Positions 12,301 to 23,480 are shown, counted from the first letter of the stretch. The stretch is 64,000 nt of DNA from Talpa occidentalis (GCF_014898055.3 NW_023601433.1:41597876-41661875), one strand, 5' to 3'. Numbers and translations are program-made. The notes: generated from the sequence alone by a model not told the origin.

Positions 12301-13518
12301 ATCACTGCTCCCACCATTAATCTAGAATCTATTAATAAGAAGTAACTGGCATCCTTTCCCCCTTCTAAATAAAGACTAAAGAACCATAGCTCTGTGCTTT
12401 GTTCACCTTTAATAATTACAGCATCTCATTTAAAATAATGGAAGCTTCATCATTCAGTGTTGCTTCTTTTTTTTTTTTTTAAATTTTTTTTTATATTTTT
12501 TTTACATCATTCATTTTAAAACAAGGTTTGCCTCCCATCCCCCCAGGTGCAGTCCCCATAAAATTCCCTTCACCAGTGCACCTGTGCACCATCTCCATAG
12601 TCCCCTGTGCTCCTCCCTCCCTCCCTCCCTCTGATCCCTCTCCCTCCTCCTCCTCTGCAGGATGTCTCTGGTTTATAATTGTCTGTTTGTTTTTGTTGTG
12701 CTTTGTTGTGTTTTGTATTGTTACTATTTTTTCCCCTGATGTCTTATTTGGTCCTCCATATTCCTCCTATAAGTGAAAACATCCGATAGTTTTCTTTTTC
12801 CTTCTGACTTACTTCACTGAGCATAATTCCTTCTAGCTCCATCCATGTTGCTGTGAATGGCATGAGTTTATCTCTTTTGATTGCTGAATAGTATTCCAAA
12901 GTGTATATATGCCACATCTTCTTGATCCAGTCATCTATTTTTGGGGATTTGGCATGTTTCCAGGTTTTACCTGTTATAAACGGTGCTAAAATAAACATAG
13001 GGGTACAGGTATTTTTTTTTAATCAGTGTTTTTGTGTCCTTTGGGTAGATCCCTAGGAGTGGAATTGCTGGGTCATACGGTAGTTCCATTTTTAGTAGAC
13101 TGAGGAACCTCCAGACAGCTTTCCATAGTGCTTGGAATAGTTTGCACTCCTACCAACAATGTAGGAGAGTTCCTTTTTCACCACATCCTTGCCAACATAT
13201 GTTGTTGCTGGTTTTTTGGATATGTGCCATTCTTACTGGTGTAAGGTGGTATCTCATTGTGGTTTTGATTTACATTTCCCTGATGATAAGTGATGTTGAA
13301 CATTTTTTCATATGCCTGTTAGCCATTTGCATTTGCTCTTCAGTGTTGCTTCTTTTATTTTGGATTTTGCTTTCAAGTTATAACCCATATGACTATCAGT
13401 AATTTGAAATACATCACATCATATTAGCTATACTAATATTTTTTTTTTCTCCTATAGGCTTTCCACAAGTATAAGAGAATTACAGAATTTTAAAGTCTTA
13501 TTACAACACAGTAGGTAA
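330..13518 (+). CDS. ERO1B: ERO1B, C-terminal half (8 coding exons, gene enters from the left edge)
   Basis: Joined exons 330-341, 2117-2143, 5043-5135, 5262-5508, 6150-6219, 8231-8317, 9016-9149 and 13458-13518 give one open frame of about 243 residues ending in TAA at 13516. All introns are GT-AG and all phases agree. The product is ER oxidoreductin 1 beta, an FAD-dependent thiol oxidase of the ER lumen that passes electrons from protein disulfide isomerase to oxygen. The visible part holds the FAD-contact segment [10 protein letters not shown], the conserved [19 protein letters not shown] helix, and the CVGCDKC active-site motif (about C390, C393, C396 if the protein is 467 residues like human). 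The C-terminus LLQHSR matches my memory of ERO1B; ERO1A ends differently (LLQNIH), and CVGCDKC rather than CVGCFKC also favours ERO1B. The N-terminal half lies outside the window. Confidence 0.96.
2117..2143 (+). CDS. ERO1B: ERO1B exon, 27 nt
   Basis: The acceptor TTTTCTTTTAG precedes the exon and the donor GTAAAC follows it. It encodes (G)ESFYTWLE(G), the conserved YTWLEG segment of ERO1 proteins. It is also symmetric (phase 1 to 1). Confidence 0.9.
2784..3331. repeat. two nested SINEs, tail to tail (inverted pair)
   Basis: A plus-strand SINE (2784-about 3052) is followed by a minus-strand copy (about 3053-3308) and then the remaining tail of the first. The whole compound is flanked by a perfect 16-base target duplication, AAAAATTACCAAATTG, at 2768-2783 and 3332-3347. 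The second copy therefore inserted into the A-rich tail of the first. It lies in an ERO1B intron. Confidence 0.9.
4041..4317 (-). repeat. tRNA-derived SINE
   Basis: A full-length reverse copy flanked by the 13-base duplication CTCAATATGAATT (4028-4040 and 4318-4330). It lies in an ERO1B intron. Confidence 0.9.
4640..4985 (-). repeat. old L1 3' region fragment
   Basis: It carries the reverse complement of a typical L1 3' segment (GGGTAAATACCCAGAAATGG, AATTGCAGGATCACATGATAG, CTGATGTGAAGTAATCTCATT). It is diverged and lies just upstream of the 5043 ERO1B exon. Confidence 0.7.
5043..5135 (+). CDS. ERO1B: ERO1B exon, 93 nt (FAD-contact segment)
   Basis: It encodes (G)[30 protein letters not shown]. 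In the ERO1 family the Ser and His of SGLH contact FAD. The acceptor is CTGAATAG and the donor GTAATC. The polypyrimidine tract is modest (tttttaatatttttctgaatag). Confidence 0.95.
5262..5508 (+). CDS. ERO1B: ERO1B exon, 247 nt
   Basis: This is the longest ERO1B exon here. It opens with (E)[10 protein letters not shown] and runs through FKRRFDP and the highly conserved [20 protein letters not shown] block to LLLNIFQDT(K). The acceptor is TTTCTTTTTAG and the donor GTAAGAG. The conserved Trp and Arg residues belong to the FAD-binding core of the family. Confidence 0.97.
6150..6219 (+). CDS. ERO1B: ERO1B exon, 70 nt
   Basis: It encodes (K)[23 protein letters not shown]. SFPxHFDE and FAGDKK are conserved across ERO1A and ERO1B. 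The acceptor is CATTTCATCAG and the donor GTAAAA. Confidence 0.96.
7941..8035 (-). repeat. 5'-truncated SINE fragment
   Basis: Only the 3' third of the SINE is present, flanked by the 10-base duplication CAAAATGAAT (7931-7940, 8036-8045). It looks like a truncated insertion, not later decay. Confidence 0.75.
8231..8317 (+). CDS. ERO1B: ERO1B exon, 87 nt (catalytic cysteines)
   Basis: It encodes [29 protein letters not shown]. The Cys-x-x-Cys-x-x-Cys motif holds the inner active-site cysteine pair next to FAD, plus the flanking cysteine. The NIS sequon also seen in ERO1A is present. Confidence 0.97.
9016..9149 (+). CDS. ERO1B: ERO1B exon, 134 nt
   Basis: It encodes [22 protein letters not shown] through [14 protein letters not shown](R), a block shared with ERO1A. 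It ends with CG of an Arg codon completed in the last exon. The acceptor is TTCTCTAG and the donor GTAAGA. Confidence 0.97.
9768..10036 (+). repeat. tRNA-derived SINE
   Basis: A full-length copy with clear A and B boxes and a TAAATAAATAAATGAATCTT tail. It is flanked by AAAAAATAGGAAATCA and a one-mismatch copy. It lies in the last ERO1B intron. Confidence 0.9.
10490..10650 (+). repeat. MIR SINE fragment
   Basis: It retains the MIR core pattern: a TGGCCCTGCTGTTCACTAG block, TGTGAGCTTGTACAAATCAC, then CTCTGTAAAATGAGATGATAA. Confidence 0.7.
10940..11400 (-). repeat. decayed L1-like fragment
   Basis: It resembles an old reverse L1 3' end (AAAATCACCCATTTTCCTACC, CCAGTGTTATTAAAATTCTA). It is highly diverged and the family is uncertain. 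Confidence 0.4.
11690..11890 (+). repeat. MIR SINE fragment
   Basis: The core ACTAACTGGGTGACCCTGGG is followed by a CCTCAGTATTCAT-type block and ends with AGACCAGTGTCTGGAATAG. It is diverged. Confidence 0.55.
12095..12240. repeat. decayed L2-like fragment
   Basis: CATTCATTCATTATTTATAGAACACC followed by a GGGATTCAGCAG-like stretch resembles the widespread L2-type ATTCATTCAACAAATATTTA block. It is weak. Confidence 0.4.
12471..13338 (-). mobile_element. 5'-truncated young L1 insertion in the last ERO1B intron
   Basis: An 868-base reverse copy begins with a poly(T) run (the reverse poly(A) tail). It is flanked by a perfect 18-base duplication, TTCAGTGTTGCTTCTTTT, at 12453-12470 and 13339-13356. 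Read on the minus strand it keeps an intact C-terminal stretch of ORF2 (12998-12744) with the typical [17 protein letters not shown] and [18 protein letters not shown] motifs, ending at a stop. The 3' UTR end shares an AAAATGAATGATGTAAAAA-type block with the L1 ends at 41.2 and 56.3 kb. It is truncated and cannot be an active element. Confidence 0.93.
13458..13518 (+). CDS. ERO1B: ERO1B terminal coding exon
   Basis: It encodes (R)[19 protein letters not shown] and the TAA stop at 13516-13518. The acceptor is TTTCTCCTATAG. An AATAAA hexamer overlaps the stop codon at 13517-13522, but it lies too early to be the normal poly(A) signal of a full transcript. An L1 insertion ends 119 bases upstream. 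Confidence 0.96.
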
Positions 13519-15449
13519 TAAAGGCTTTTTCTGTGTCCACTTAGAGACATAAAGTGACTATGTGAATGAAGCCTATTAATCTTGGACATTTCAGCAGGAG
13601 ACTAATCTTCAAAGACTTCAAGAATATTGAACTCTTTTAAAAAAAAGTGTAAATGTCTAGAATATTTATGATTCATAGTAGATTATCAATTAGAGCTATT
13701 TATAAATGAAGTATATGCTTTTAAAACATGTAAGTTATACTAATTGTGTTTAATCTCCTGTTTTCCATCTGTTGAATATTCTATTTGTTCAGAATAATTC
13801 TCTATTTCTGGTTGTCAAACTTAAATGATTATTTCTCCGTTTTTATAACACTGTTAACAATCTGTTGTGAAAAAGGAGTGCTAGGGAACAAATGTTGCTT
13901 AAGACTGGTATCAGTGATAAAAATTTTCAGTGATTTTTAAGTGTGTTTTTTAGCCTAGCCTCGTTCTATATATGTCACATTCTATAATATTGAACTGTCA
14001 GAATGATGACTGGCCTTTTCAATGTATAGTAATAGAAGTTACTTTGGCATCCCCAGGAATTCAATTTCATTGTTTTTTATTTAAGATTTTTTATTTGCTG
14101 CTGCTGTTGTTTTGGTTTTGGTCTAAGGACCTGCTCCAGTTAAGGTAAATAAGTGTTGTCCTTGTACTCCCAGCCACATTTCATGTGTATAGTGGGTTGA
14201 ATCAAAAGGATTCTTAAATAACCTAAAATTCAATTTTTGATTTTGCATTTACCTTCATTTTGCTCTTCTTTGCCCCATTCCAATTTATAAATGTTCAATT
14301 AAGAAAACAAAAAATACATAAATATTCAAGTTCCACCTTGATAAATAATGTGAATGGAATCATGTAGATTTATGTTCATTTAAAACATTACAAACACAAA
14401 TATTAGTATTTTAAAGTAAGTGTTTCTAAAAAATTTTATTGTAGATTACAGTCTATGCAATCCTCTCTCAATCTGATTTTCTTCTATAGGATATTTAAAC
14501 TAATAGGTTAGTTCAAGCCACCTTTATGTTTCTCCTTTCCATCTTGTCGTTTTAGTTCATTGCAGATAAATGGTACTTTGTGTAACTTCTGCCAACAGTT
14601 GATGTTTAAGTCCCTGTCATTTTCTAAACCTGGATTTAAATACCATCTGTATTTAAAATAATGATTCTTTTAAAAGGTGTTAGTAGATGTGATTAATCTG
14701 GACAGTTGCATCTGTATTGAAGTAATGCGGGTACAAAATAGTTTCTCCTCAGACTCTTCAGTCTTTTATGAAGTAAATAAGTGCTCTTAAACCTTATCCC
14801 TGCCAAAGTCTGAAATGTGTTCATTGATGATTTAGTGGTATATTTTAAATTGTATTTACTTGGCTCACCCTCTTTCAAAAATACTTAGTCAACCCTTGGA
14901 GAGGAAAGATGCTTGGTGGGAGTAAGGGCTCACTAGTTCTTACATAATATCTAACCTTTATAGACCTTGAGGGGTTTTTGTGGATGATGGAGGTGGTGGA
15001 TTTTGTTATAGAAAAGGCTAACTTGATTGGCCCGCGTCCACTTTCACTTTTTAATTTTTTAGGGATACAAGTATTGTATGGTAGGTTATGTAAACTTGTC
15101 TAAAATGTAAGCCTGTAAGTAATCTTGCTGGTAAATAGTTTTCTTTGTGTTCATTTAGAGTTTAAGAAAATGTGAAAGTTTTGCACTTTGTCTATTACTG
15201 TAAGTTTAAAAATCTTTTGGTAGTGTTACTTCACCATTCCCTCAGTTGAAGATAAAGGCTATTATTTTAACTCTGTTTACTAGAGAAAATCTTTGGTCAT
15301 TTGCTTTTATTGTCTTTTTTTTTTCTTTATTGTGTTTTTTTTCAAATTTAGGAAAATTTGTATATTAGAGTGACTTTTAGGAAATTAAGAGGTCTGGTTG
15401 GGGTAAAGTTCTTTTCAGGGTTTTGACAAATTTTTTTCACTACCAAGAA

Positions 15450-15455
15450 AATAAA
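15450..15455 (+). promoter_or_regulatory. ERO1B: candidate proximal poly(A) signal AATAAA
   Basis: A canonical hexamer lies about 1.93 kb after the ERO1B stop codon inside the presumed 3' UTR. It could support a shorter isoform. Confidence 0.35.
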
Positions 15456-16374
15456 TGAAGTATTCTTAAGCTGAAATTTATTTGATTGACTTTATTTTAC
15501 TATAAATAGGGGGGCAGCCTACATTTTCATGTATGTGTGTATTTCTTAAATGATTGCATAAGTTGTAGGAATCTTTGTGTTTTGAGTCTGGTGTTAGATA
15601 GTCTTTGTGATACAGATATTTTCTAGTTCACATGCCATTTGTTGTGAAGTGAAAGTAGAGTATGATTGCATTGTGAAAATGCTAGGCTGGTAATACTGCT
15701 TGGCATTTTCTTTATCTCTTTACCTAATTTAAAAATCCAGGACTTGATAATGTAAATGACAGAAATGATTGTACCAGCTGTTGAAGTATTGAAAATGAAG
15801 AAAAGGAATATATTCCTTTCTTCAAGAGCATGAGTTTATATTTTTCTTAAGTGGCATCTATGTAAGTTAGAAATAATATATATTAAAATTGGTACAATTT
15901 GAATGTTTCTCCTGTGTTGATTCTTTGAATATGGGGAGGATCAGACAGAACAGTAACAAATTTCAGTTTTGAAAGTTGATAAGTCAAATGTTGTATTTAA
16001 CATTTTAACAATGTGAATTACTCAGTACTTGTGATGAGTGTATGATAATTATGTATTTGAAACACTGTGCTATATGTTCCAACTTTACCTAGGTGCCATT
16101 GTATATAAGGACAGCTATTTTGATCTTCATCAACATTGCCTTCAGCTGGAAATTTGGAAACAGTTCACAGTTTGCAAACTGAAGTACCTGCAGAAACCAT
16201 AGCTATTCACCAATATAATGAGTGCATGGTATCATGGAAGTTACTTGGTAAAACAACAGTATACACACAGAGAATTTATGTGCACTCTTTTAAGTAACAT
16301 TACAGGTGCAGCTTCAGTTTGGAATAGAATTCTAAAAAAATTTGCTGTTGTACCTACCAGATTCTAGAAACTGA

Positions 16375-16380
16375 ATTAAA
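16375..16380 (+). promoter_or_regulatory. ERO1B: candidate distal poly(A) signal ATTAAA
   Basis: This common variant hexamer is followed by TGTATCTGC and T-rich sequence. It lies about 2.86 kb after the stop codon. Beyond it, repeat-rich intergenic sequence begins. Confidence 0.4.
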
Positions 16381-16489
16381 GTGTATCTGCAATCTTCCTT
16401 TTTCTTGTCCCCCTCTTATCCCTTTTAAGTGTTTACTTTTTTATAGGATTTGATAGTAACTTGTGAGAGAGAAAATTTATTAGTCTTAA

Positions 16490-16730
16490 GTTGTTTCTTA
16501 TAAATATACGCATTGGCAGCCAGACATTGTATTAAGGGTTTTGCATTCATGATTTAATCGTCACAACAGCCCTTATAGAGAGGTACAGTTACTTCTGTTT
16601 TATAAATGAGAAAACTGAGGATAAGTGAGACTAATAAGTAACTTAACCATAGTCACAAATTCTAAGTTGTGGAACTAGAATTTGAAACAGGAAATACTGA
16701 CTCCGGAACTTCTGCTCAGAATATGGTGTA
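16490..16730 (-). repeat. MIR SINE fragment, reverse
   Basis: Reverse MIR features: GATTTAATCGTCACAACAGCC, then TTTATAAATGAGAAAACTGAGG, then AGTAACTTAACCATAGTCAC. Confidence 0.75.
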
Positions 16731-16829
16731 TTTGTGTTATTTCATAAGTTGCCCCTTACCGTTCAACTAAAAATTGGAGACTTTTAAAGCATCCTTTAAT
16801 TTGTATTGAGTCATGAGGTTTATTAAATA

Positions 16830-18260
16830 TACTTTATTTAACTTTTTGAATAGTAATACATTCACATGATTTAAAAACCCAAAAATATAAGAAGCTATAT
16901 AGTGGAATATTTTCCTTCTGTCCTTGGCTCAACTTCCTGAGCCATCTCCCTTTATCCCACCATAAAACCTCTGTTTTTGGCTTCCTATGTTCCTACCCAT
17001 ACTTTTAAAGACATATACAAATAAATACAAATGTGGCCATTTTCTGCATATTTGTACCCAGAGTGGCATCATATACATACTGTTGTTTTTTTTTTTCCCT
17101 CCACTGAAATTTTCTTCATATGTCACCAGATAGCTTACTATTTTTTTTGTAGTAGCTGCTTAGTGTTCCATTATATGAATGTGTAATTATTTAATTATCC
17201 AGTCCCCTATTAATGGGCATGTGGATTATTTGCAGACCATGTACATGTTGTTTCATATGTATATAAATATGTATTTCTATAATAAATTGTCCAAAATGCA
17301 TTTGTAATTTTGAAAGATAATAGAATACTGCCCTCCGCAGGAGTAGGTACCAATTCTCATACCCTACGTTCTTGCTTACCCACCTTACCAACTTAGATTT
17401 TATTTAAAAGTTGGATTTTTGCCATTCTGGTCGATGCAAAATTATATACTAATGCCTTTTATGTTTTTTTTTAAATGCGGTTGACCACCTTTTAATATGT
17501 GAAAGTAGCCATTTGTATTGTCTTTTGTATTCATATTTTGCTCATTGTTTCTAGCGCATTGTTGATCTTTTATCAATTTCTAGGAGTGCATTATTTCTTA
17601 GGGATATAAATCCTTTGGCTGTATTTTTTTTCAATTTATTGTCTTTTGACTGTTTATAGTGGCTTCGCCATGCAACTTTTTAAGATGCAGTCTAGCTTAG
17701 CAGCTTTTAAGTAGTTTCTGGACCTCGAGTCCTAGTTAGAATGTCTTTTTCACTCTATTGCAATAATTCACCTATTCTATTGATAGAACTTTCATGATTT
17801 TGGTTTTTTTAAAATATAAATTGATTACTTTGTAGTGAATCCTGGCATAAAGTTTACATATAAGTAATGAATCTAACCTAACTTTTCCATTAAAAAAGTT
17901 GTTTTAATGCCATTTATTAAAGTTTATCTTTTCCTTACTGGTTTTAGATGGTACATTTATCTAAAACTCCTTATATATTTAGTGCTATATCTAGTTTCTC
18001 TATTTCATTGTTCTCTTTATTCATGTACCAGTGCCACAATTACTTAGGGTCTGTCTATATTTTAATATCTGGTTGTGGGTCTCCACTCATTTTCAGCACC
18101 CCCCCACCTTTTGTTGTTATTTTCTTTAGCTGTTCTTGTTTATTCCAAATGAGCTTTAAAAAATTTTGACATGTGGATCTTGCTAAAACTCTAAATAACT
18201 GTTTTCTTTCAAGGTTGTACTTTTACCCATTTAATGTCACCATTCTTTTAATTTTATACT
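16830..18260 (-). mobile_element. old L1 3' portion, reverse, intergenic
   Basis: A long diverged reverse L1: CCAGTCCCCTATTAATGGGC, GTAATTTTGAAAGATAATAGA, TCTAGGAGTGCATTATTTCTTAGG, then TTCATGTACCAGTGCCACAATTA further in. It fills most of the sequence just past the ERO1B 3' end. Confidence 0.7.
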
Positions 18261-19528
18261 TTACCTGAAAAAGATCTCTTACTACCCGTTAATTATTTTA
18301 GTATTCTGTTTGCTAATACAGGTAGGGCAAGGAACCAAAATGTGTAGTGTCTATGTAGACAGAATTTCATCTCAGTGCTTCTATTTTAAGACTTGGCCTT
18401 TAGGAATGATTTGACAATTATCTTGATACAAAAATATTTATTTTCTTTTTTATTCCACTATGAATTATTTGTCCTAAATTTGGATATTTGTGAATGATTC
18501 ATAAGTAAACAGGGAGTACCCTCAAATGAACATTAAATGTGTAAATATTAGTATGCAGTGGGCAAAAGTATAAATTCAAGGTGTTATCTTAAGAAAAATC
18601 TACAAAAAAACAGAATTTAACTATTCATTCACTGTTGTAGGAACTAAGATTAAAGCAGTGAACAAAACAGGTATCCCTGCCATCACGTAACTTACACATT
18701 CTATAACCTAAATGGGTTGTATCTAGTTTATAATGAGAATGCACTCAGAGAAAGAATGACAGTTCTTTGACATTCGTCAATATAAATGAGGAATGGTTAA
18801 CACAGGAACCTCTCTAGTGAAGGTGCCCTCAATCTGAATGAATCTTAGTGCCTGCTTGACTATGCCATTAAGTTTTCATAGATTGATGATTATAACTATC
18901 CATGCAATGCCCTTTGATCAGAACAGAGGTAGCATTCACCAAGCAGCATTCTAATGTAATTTAACTTTCCATGTACATTTCCTTCACAGACTATTTCTCT
19001 AAATGGATGAGTATTCTGATTTTAAGTTGGTAAACTTGAAGCCTAAGCGCTCACCTAGTGAATTCATCAAGGATGCTCAGTAACACAAATTCAGTAATCC
19101 TGGTAAGGCATTATTTATCTGAAGTATATACTCTTTTTATATTTCAATTAATGCCTTCAAGGAGCACCATAACTTGAGACTGCAAAAAGACTGCAAGGAC
19201 TGGAAGTCACCAAGGTTCAGGGGAAATTGAGACCATTTAGTTCTAGTTTTTTATTGTTAAAAAACTATAGTTATACCCACTATGTAAATATAAAAAACCT
19301 TTTTCTCAAAGCATTTCAGGTGACTGAGGGTTTACTAGTACTTAGTCTTCTTAGTGGGGTCAACAATTCAAGGTCAACAAACAGTTCTCTTGGATATTGG
19401 TGAAAGAAAATTTGGGGGATGTATTAGCAAGTGCACTTGATCTAAGCAGCTAAACATGATAACCAGTACAGTTGAGTATGCCTGATACAGTTAAGAAAGA
19501 TTTGGCATAACTATGATTTATATGTATA
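18260..19528. other. intergenic sequence, no gene seen
   Basis: This is AT-rich sequence between the convergent genes. A weak L2-like piece (AGCAGTGAACAAAACAGGTATCCCTGCC) lies near 18650-18710. Nothing else is recognised. Confidence 0.5.
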
Positions 19529-21580
19529 CAGTAGTTCCCCTATTATCCATAGTTTTGCTTATCATGATTTCAGTTACCTATGGCCAACCACAATCCAAAA
19601 TTATGATGTGCAAAACTGCAGAAGTAGGTTTTTAATTGTGCACCAGTCTGAGTAGCATGATAAAATCTGATACTGTCCTGCTCCATCATCCCTTTATCCA
19701 ATGTATCCACACTGTGGAAGCTCTCTGCCCCATTACTCAGTAGCCATCTTGGCTATTACATTCACTGTCACAGTATCACTGTGCCTGTGTTCAAGCTAGT
19801 CTTGTTTCACTTAGTAATGATGTGAAGGTAGTGATGCTGGCAACTATGATATGCCAAAAGCAGCCTTAAAGTGCCTCCTTTAAGTGAAATGGTGAAGGTT
19901 CAGGACTTAATGAGGAAAAAAAATTGCTGTTGCACTTCAGACAGAAAATGTTCACAGTATGTGGTAAATATTTTAAGTGAAAAAGGCAGGTATAAATTTG
20001 TGTGTGGAAGATCGGAACAGAAAATGTTCAATTGACACCAGAAAGCATTTAGCCTATAGGAAGACTTCAAGGGATCCTCTGAAGTGAGTGATCCCAAGTC
20101 ACTTACTACAAGTAAAGGATAGTTACATGGACTTTAAAATAGGTTTCAACTGAAAAATATAAAAATTACTGGAGAGTCTATGTATACTGATGAAGAAGCT
20201 GCTGCCTTGTTACTGGAAGAATTGAGGAAATTGATTGGGAGAAAGGATCTATCCAAAGCAAGCACTCAACTGAAATGAAACAAGGCTCTTCTGGAAGATG
20301 CTCAGTAGAACCTCTTTTCATGAAAGTTCTTTACAGGAAGTACCAGGACATAAAACATGGAAAGACAGATTAACTTTGGTACCATGGCACAATGCTACAG
20401 GCATAGCAGATAAAGCCAGGCTTAGCATACAGAGGGAAGAATCCACACTCAAAAATTATCTCCCTGTGTTCAGATAACATGGAGTAGGTGACAGCCATCT
20501 TGTTTATGGATGGTTCCACTTCATCCCAGAAATGAAGAATACATGGAAGAGGAATCATTGGCATTTAAAGCCCTATTAATAATACAATGCACCTGGCCAT
20601 CCTGAATCTATTTGCTAGAAAAATGTTGAGGTTACATTTCTACCTCCAAATACAACCTCATTGCTTCAGTCCCTAGACCAGGATTTCATTTGGTTTGCCA
20701 AGCCTATACATACTCCTTGGTATAAATCTCATTCTATCAGCAATTGATGCAGTCCCTAATCTGATTTAATGCAGTGCTGGAAATCACTATTGCTGACACA
20801 ACATTTATCACGGCTGCAATGCATGAATAAAACCAGAAATTATAAATGCCTGCTAGAAAAGTCATGTATGATTGATGGAGAAGTTAGGAAAAGCATTTGC
20901 ACTTCACTAAAAAAATTAGTGAAGAAGGATTTGCATACACTCTTGAAGTGGAAGAACACATTGAAGACCACGTAGAAGTGTTAACAAATGAGAAATTGGA
21001 AGAACTTAAGTCATCTATAGGGGAAGATTAAAGCAGAACCAGCAATGTGGTGGACAGTGCCAAAATGTTTAAAACTGCAGATACTAAGGGACAAAATGTG
21101 GACTGGATTCCTCCGATGGAATAAACATTAAAGTCACCTAGTGATCATCAAAGGATTATGACCTTTGCAACCAACACTTAGCTGAGTTGAAGAGAAAATT
21201 TGATTATAATGTTCTTCTAAAAGGTTTTAGCAAAATAACCAACTACTGAGGGTCCCCAATCATCAACATAGTCTGTACCTAATAACCAGATCATCGATAA
21301 TCCAGGATCATCTGAAGCACACAATCCTCCTCTGACATATTACCAGAAGGGCATATAGTAGCCTAAAGCTCATCACAATGCCGCCATCATTTCATCTCCA
21401 TCTCATCGTGTAGGCACTGGATCATCCCACATCACAGTAAGTGTAAGTATATTATTCTGAGAGACCACATTCACATAACTTATTACAGTATATAGTTCTG
21501 TCTTATTAATCTGTCTGTTAATCATAGGTATTATGGGAATCAAAACTTCTTATAGTCCACAGCTGTGTATATAACACACA
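19529..21580 (+). mobile_element. decayed Tigger-type DNA transposon (Tc1/mariner, pogo group)
   Basis: It starts CAGTAGTTCCCCTATTATCC after a TA dinucleotide, as expected of a pogo/Tigger terminal repeat. It then follows the family layout: a 5' non-coding region, a stretch resembling the CENP-B-like N-terminus (AGTGATGCTGGCAACTATGAT), a broken transposase region, and the 3' region with CACTGGATCATC and GAGAGACCACATTCACATAAC. Several indels and stops break the frame. The 3' terminal repeat is not clear, so the end is approximate. Confidence 0.75.
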
Positions 21581-23480
21581 CAGATGTTTTAACCAGCTAA
21601 ATTAAATAGGTTAAATTGTAAAAAGGGAAAAAAGATAATGACTGATCTCTACACAAATCAGTTGAAATCCTTAGACAATTAACTGCAGAAGTGGACACCT
21701 ATTATGCATATTTCCAACAGATGAATAGAAACATTCACATATAGCCTTTTCGTGCTGAATCAGAATTGGATAATAATAATGGTTCAAAAAATTTCAGGGA
21801 TATTGCCTCTTTCCCCACTTTTCATTTTTAAATTATCAGAGCTTTAATTTCCTTGTGTTGCCTTTAAAAATAGGACATTTGGGTATTTCAGAACTTCTAA
21901 TCACCATTCTTTGCCCCCTTTTAGCCTTAATATTTCACATAAAGTAATTTGTTAGTGTACTTAGTAGCACAAATAAATCTAGGAAATTAAAGGAGATGTT
22001 AATTTTCCTTTCCAGTCTTGCAGCAGTTTATGGAATATGTGATTGTTTACTATAAGAGAAAGATCATGTGACAGAATCAGTTTTTTTGTATTCCAGGTGT
22101 GTTTGTGACACTTGAACATTTTTAGCCTTATTTTTAAAAGAGCAAAGAAAAATAGGCACTTGGAACATTTTTATCCTTTCTAATGAAAAGTAATAGTTAA
22201 AATACTAGCAGCTTTATTATAAAAATAATAGACTATAGCCTGTATCAGTTAATGCTGGATATTTTCTTTCTGGTAATAACAGTATAAAAGTGTTTACATT
22301 ATCATAGGGTGAGTAGTAATTACATGATTTTGTGACTTTTTTCCACTGAATTTAAAAATATCTACCCTCAGCTGACTTGATGTTGAAGAATTGTAGAACT
22401 TTCTCCAAAAGCATGATTTAAAGGAGTTTTAAGCATATGCTAAATCTGCCTTTAAATTCTTATTAGTAACAAAGACAGCATGACGAGTAGGATATTCCTA
22501 AAGCTATTTAGAATAACAGCTTATATTTTAAGGCAAACTGAATTGTCAGTGCAAATTTTGCTTCAGTGTAGAATTTTCCCTGACAGTGACTCTTAAATGA
22601 AATATGACCCAAAGTCTTCCATATAGTAAAGGGCAATATCATGTGAGATTATGCAGGATCAAAATATTCTAAGCAAATGAGGAACCCAATCATGACAGAT
22701 TTAAAACTTGAGATTACAATCTTAAATACCATCAAAATAAGTAGTAGACTTGATTTCTGTGAAATCAATGTCCAGAGATAAATTATTCCTGAAGACCAAA
22801 ATGGGAAGAGACATCTGAAATGGGTTTCATCATGTAAGTAGGACTTATTAACTAGTGTCAGTCCCTTTTTTTCTGCCCCTCACTCTGTCCCCAGATGAGA
22901 TTTCCTAGGTAGGGCAGAATGATACTTTCTCTCTGGAAACAATATTGCCTCTAGTACCTTATTTCTGTTTTGTAGAAAAAGAGAGCCATGTACACAGTGT
23001 CCTATCATAGACCATTTTACAAATGCAGAATATACCCATGGTAGAAATTCTAGAATGGCACTTACGGTTAGGGAACTGGTGTTGCATAACATATTTTTCA
23101 CATAAATGAATGACAACTTGTAAACAATTGTCTGGAACATGCCCTTTCATGAGACTATAGGAATCATGCTAGAGAATATTGCAATGCTGCTGCCATTTTA
23201 AACATGCAGCTTCCAGGAGGCTGCTTTCAGGGCCATTTTAAAACATAGGGGGTTATTTTGAATATTGGAGATTACAAAGCAAATAATTATGACTCTACAT
23301 AGTTTTTATAATTCAAGGGTGACTGGAATTATTAATTCCCTTTTGGGAACGTCATCTTTTTTCCCCTAGTGTGATGAATGTTCAGTCACTTGGGAACGGT
23401 GTAGTCTTGCTGAAGTACTGAGGTAAGGGATATTAGATTTCATAGGGTTGGAAAACTATGCAAAATCTCTTACGAATATA
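21580..23480. other. intergenic or distal GPR137B 3' UTR, no gene seen
   Basis: I see no coding exon or young repeat. The minus-strand AATAAA at 22218-22213 makes part of this a possible long GPR137B 3' UTR. Confidence 0.4.

Larger units (their letters stand above)
13519..16395 (+). other. ERO1B: ERO1B 3' untranslated region (inferred)
   Basis: This is AT-rich sequence after the stop codon with no SINE, L1 or recognisable coding exon, as expected for a UTR under constraint. The 3' end is set by the candidate signal ATTAAA at 16375-16380. An AATAAA at 15450-15455 could give a shorter transcript. The exact end is inferred, not shown. Confidence 0.55.

Noticed and set aside
13517..13522. AATAAA overlapping the ERO1B stop codon
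   Set aside because: It is too close to the stop to be the main poly(A) signal, and better candidates lie in the long 3' UTR.
19900..21010. Short open frames that might be a gene between ERO1B and GPR137B
   Set aside because: They lie within a decayed Tigger transposon with broken frames.
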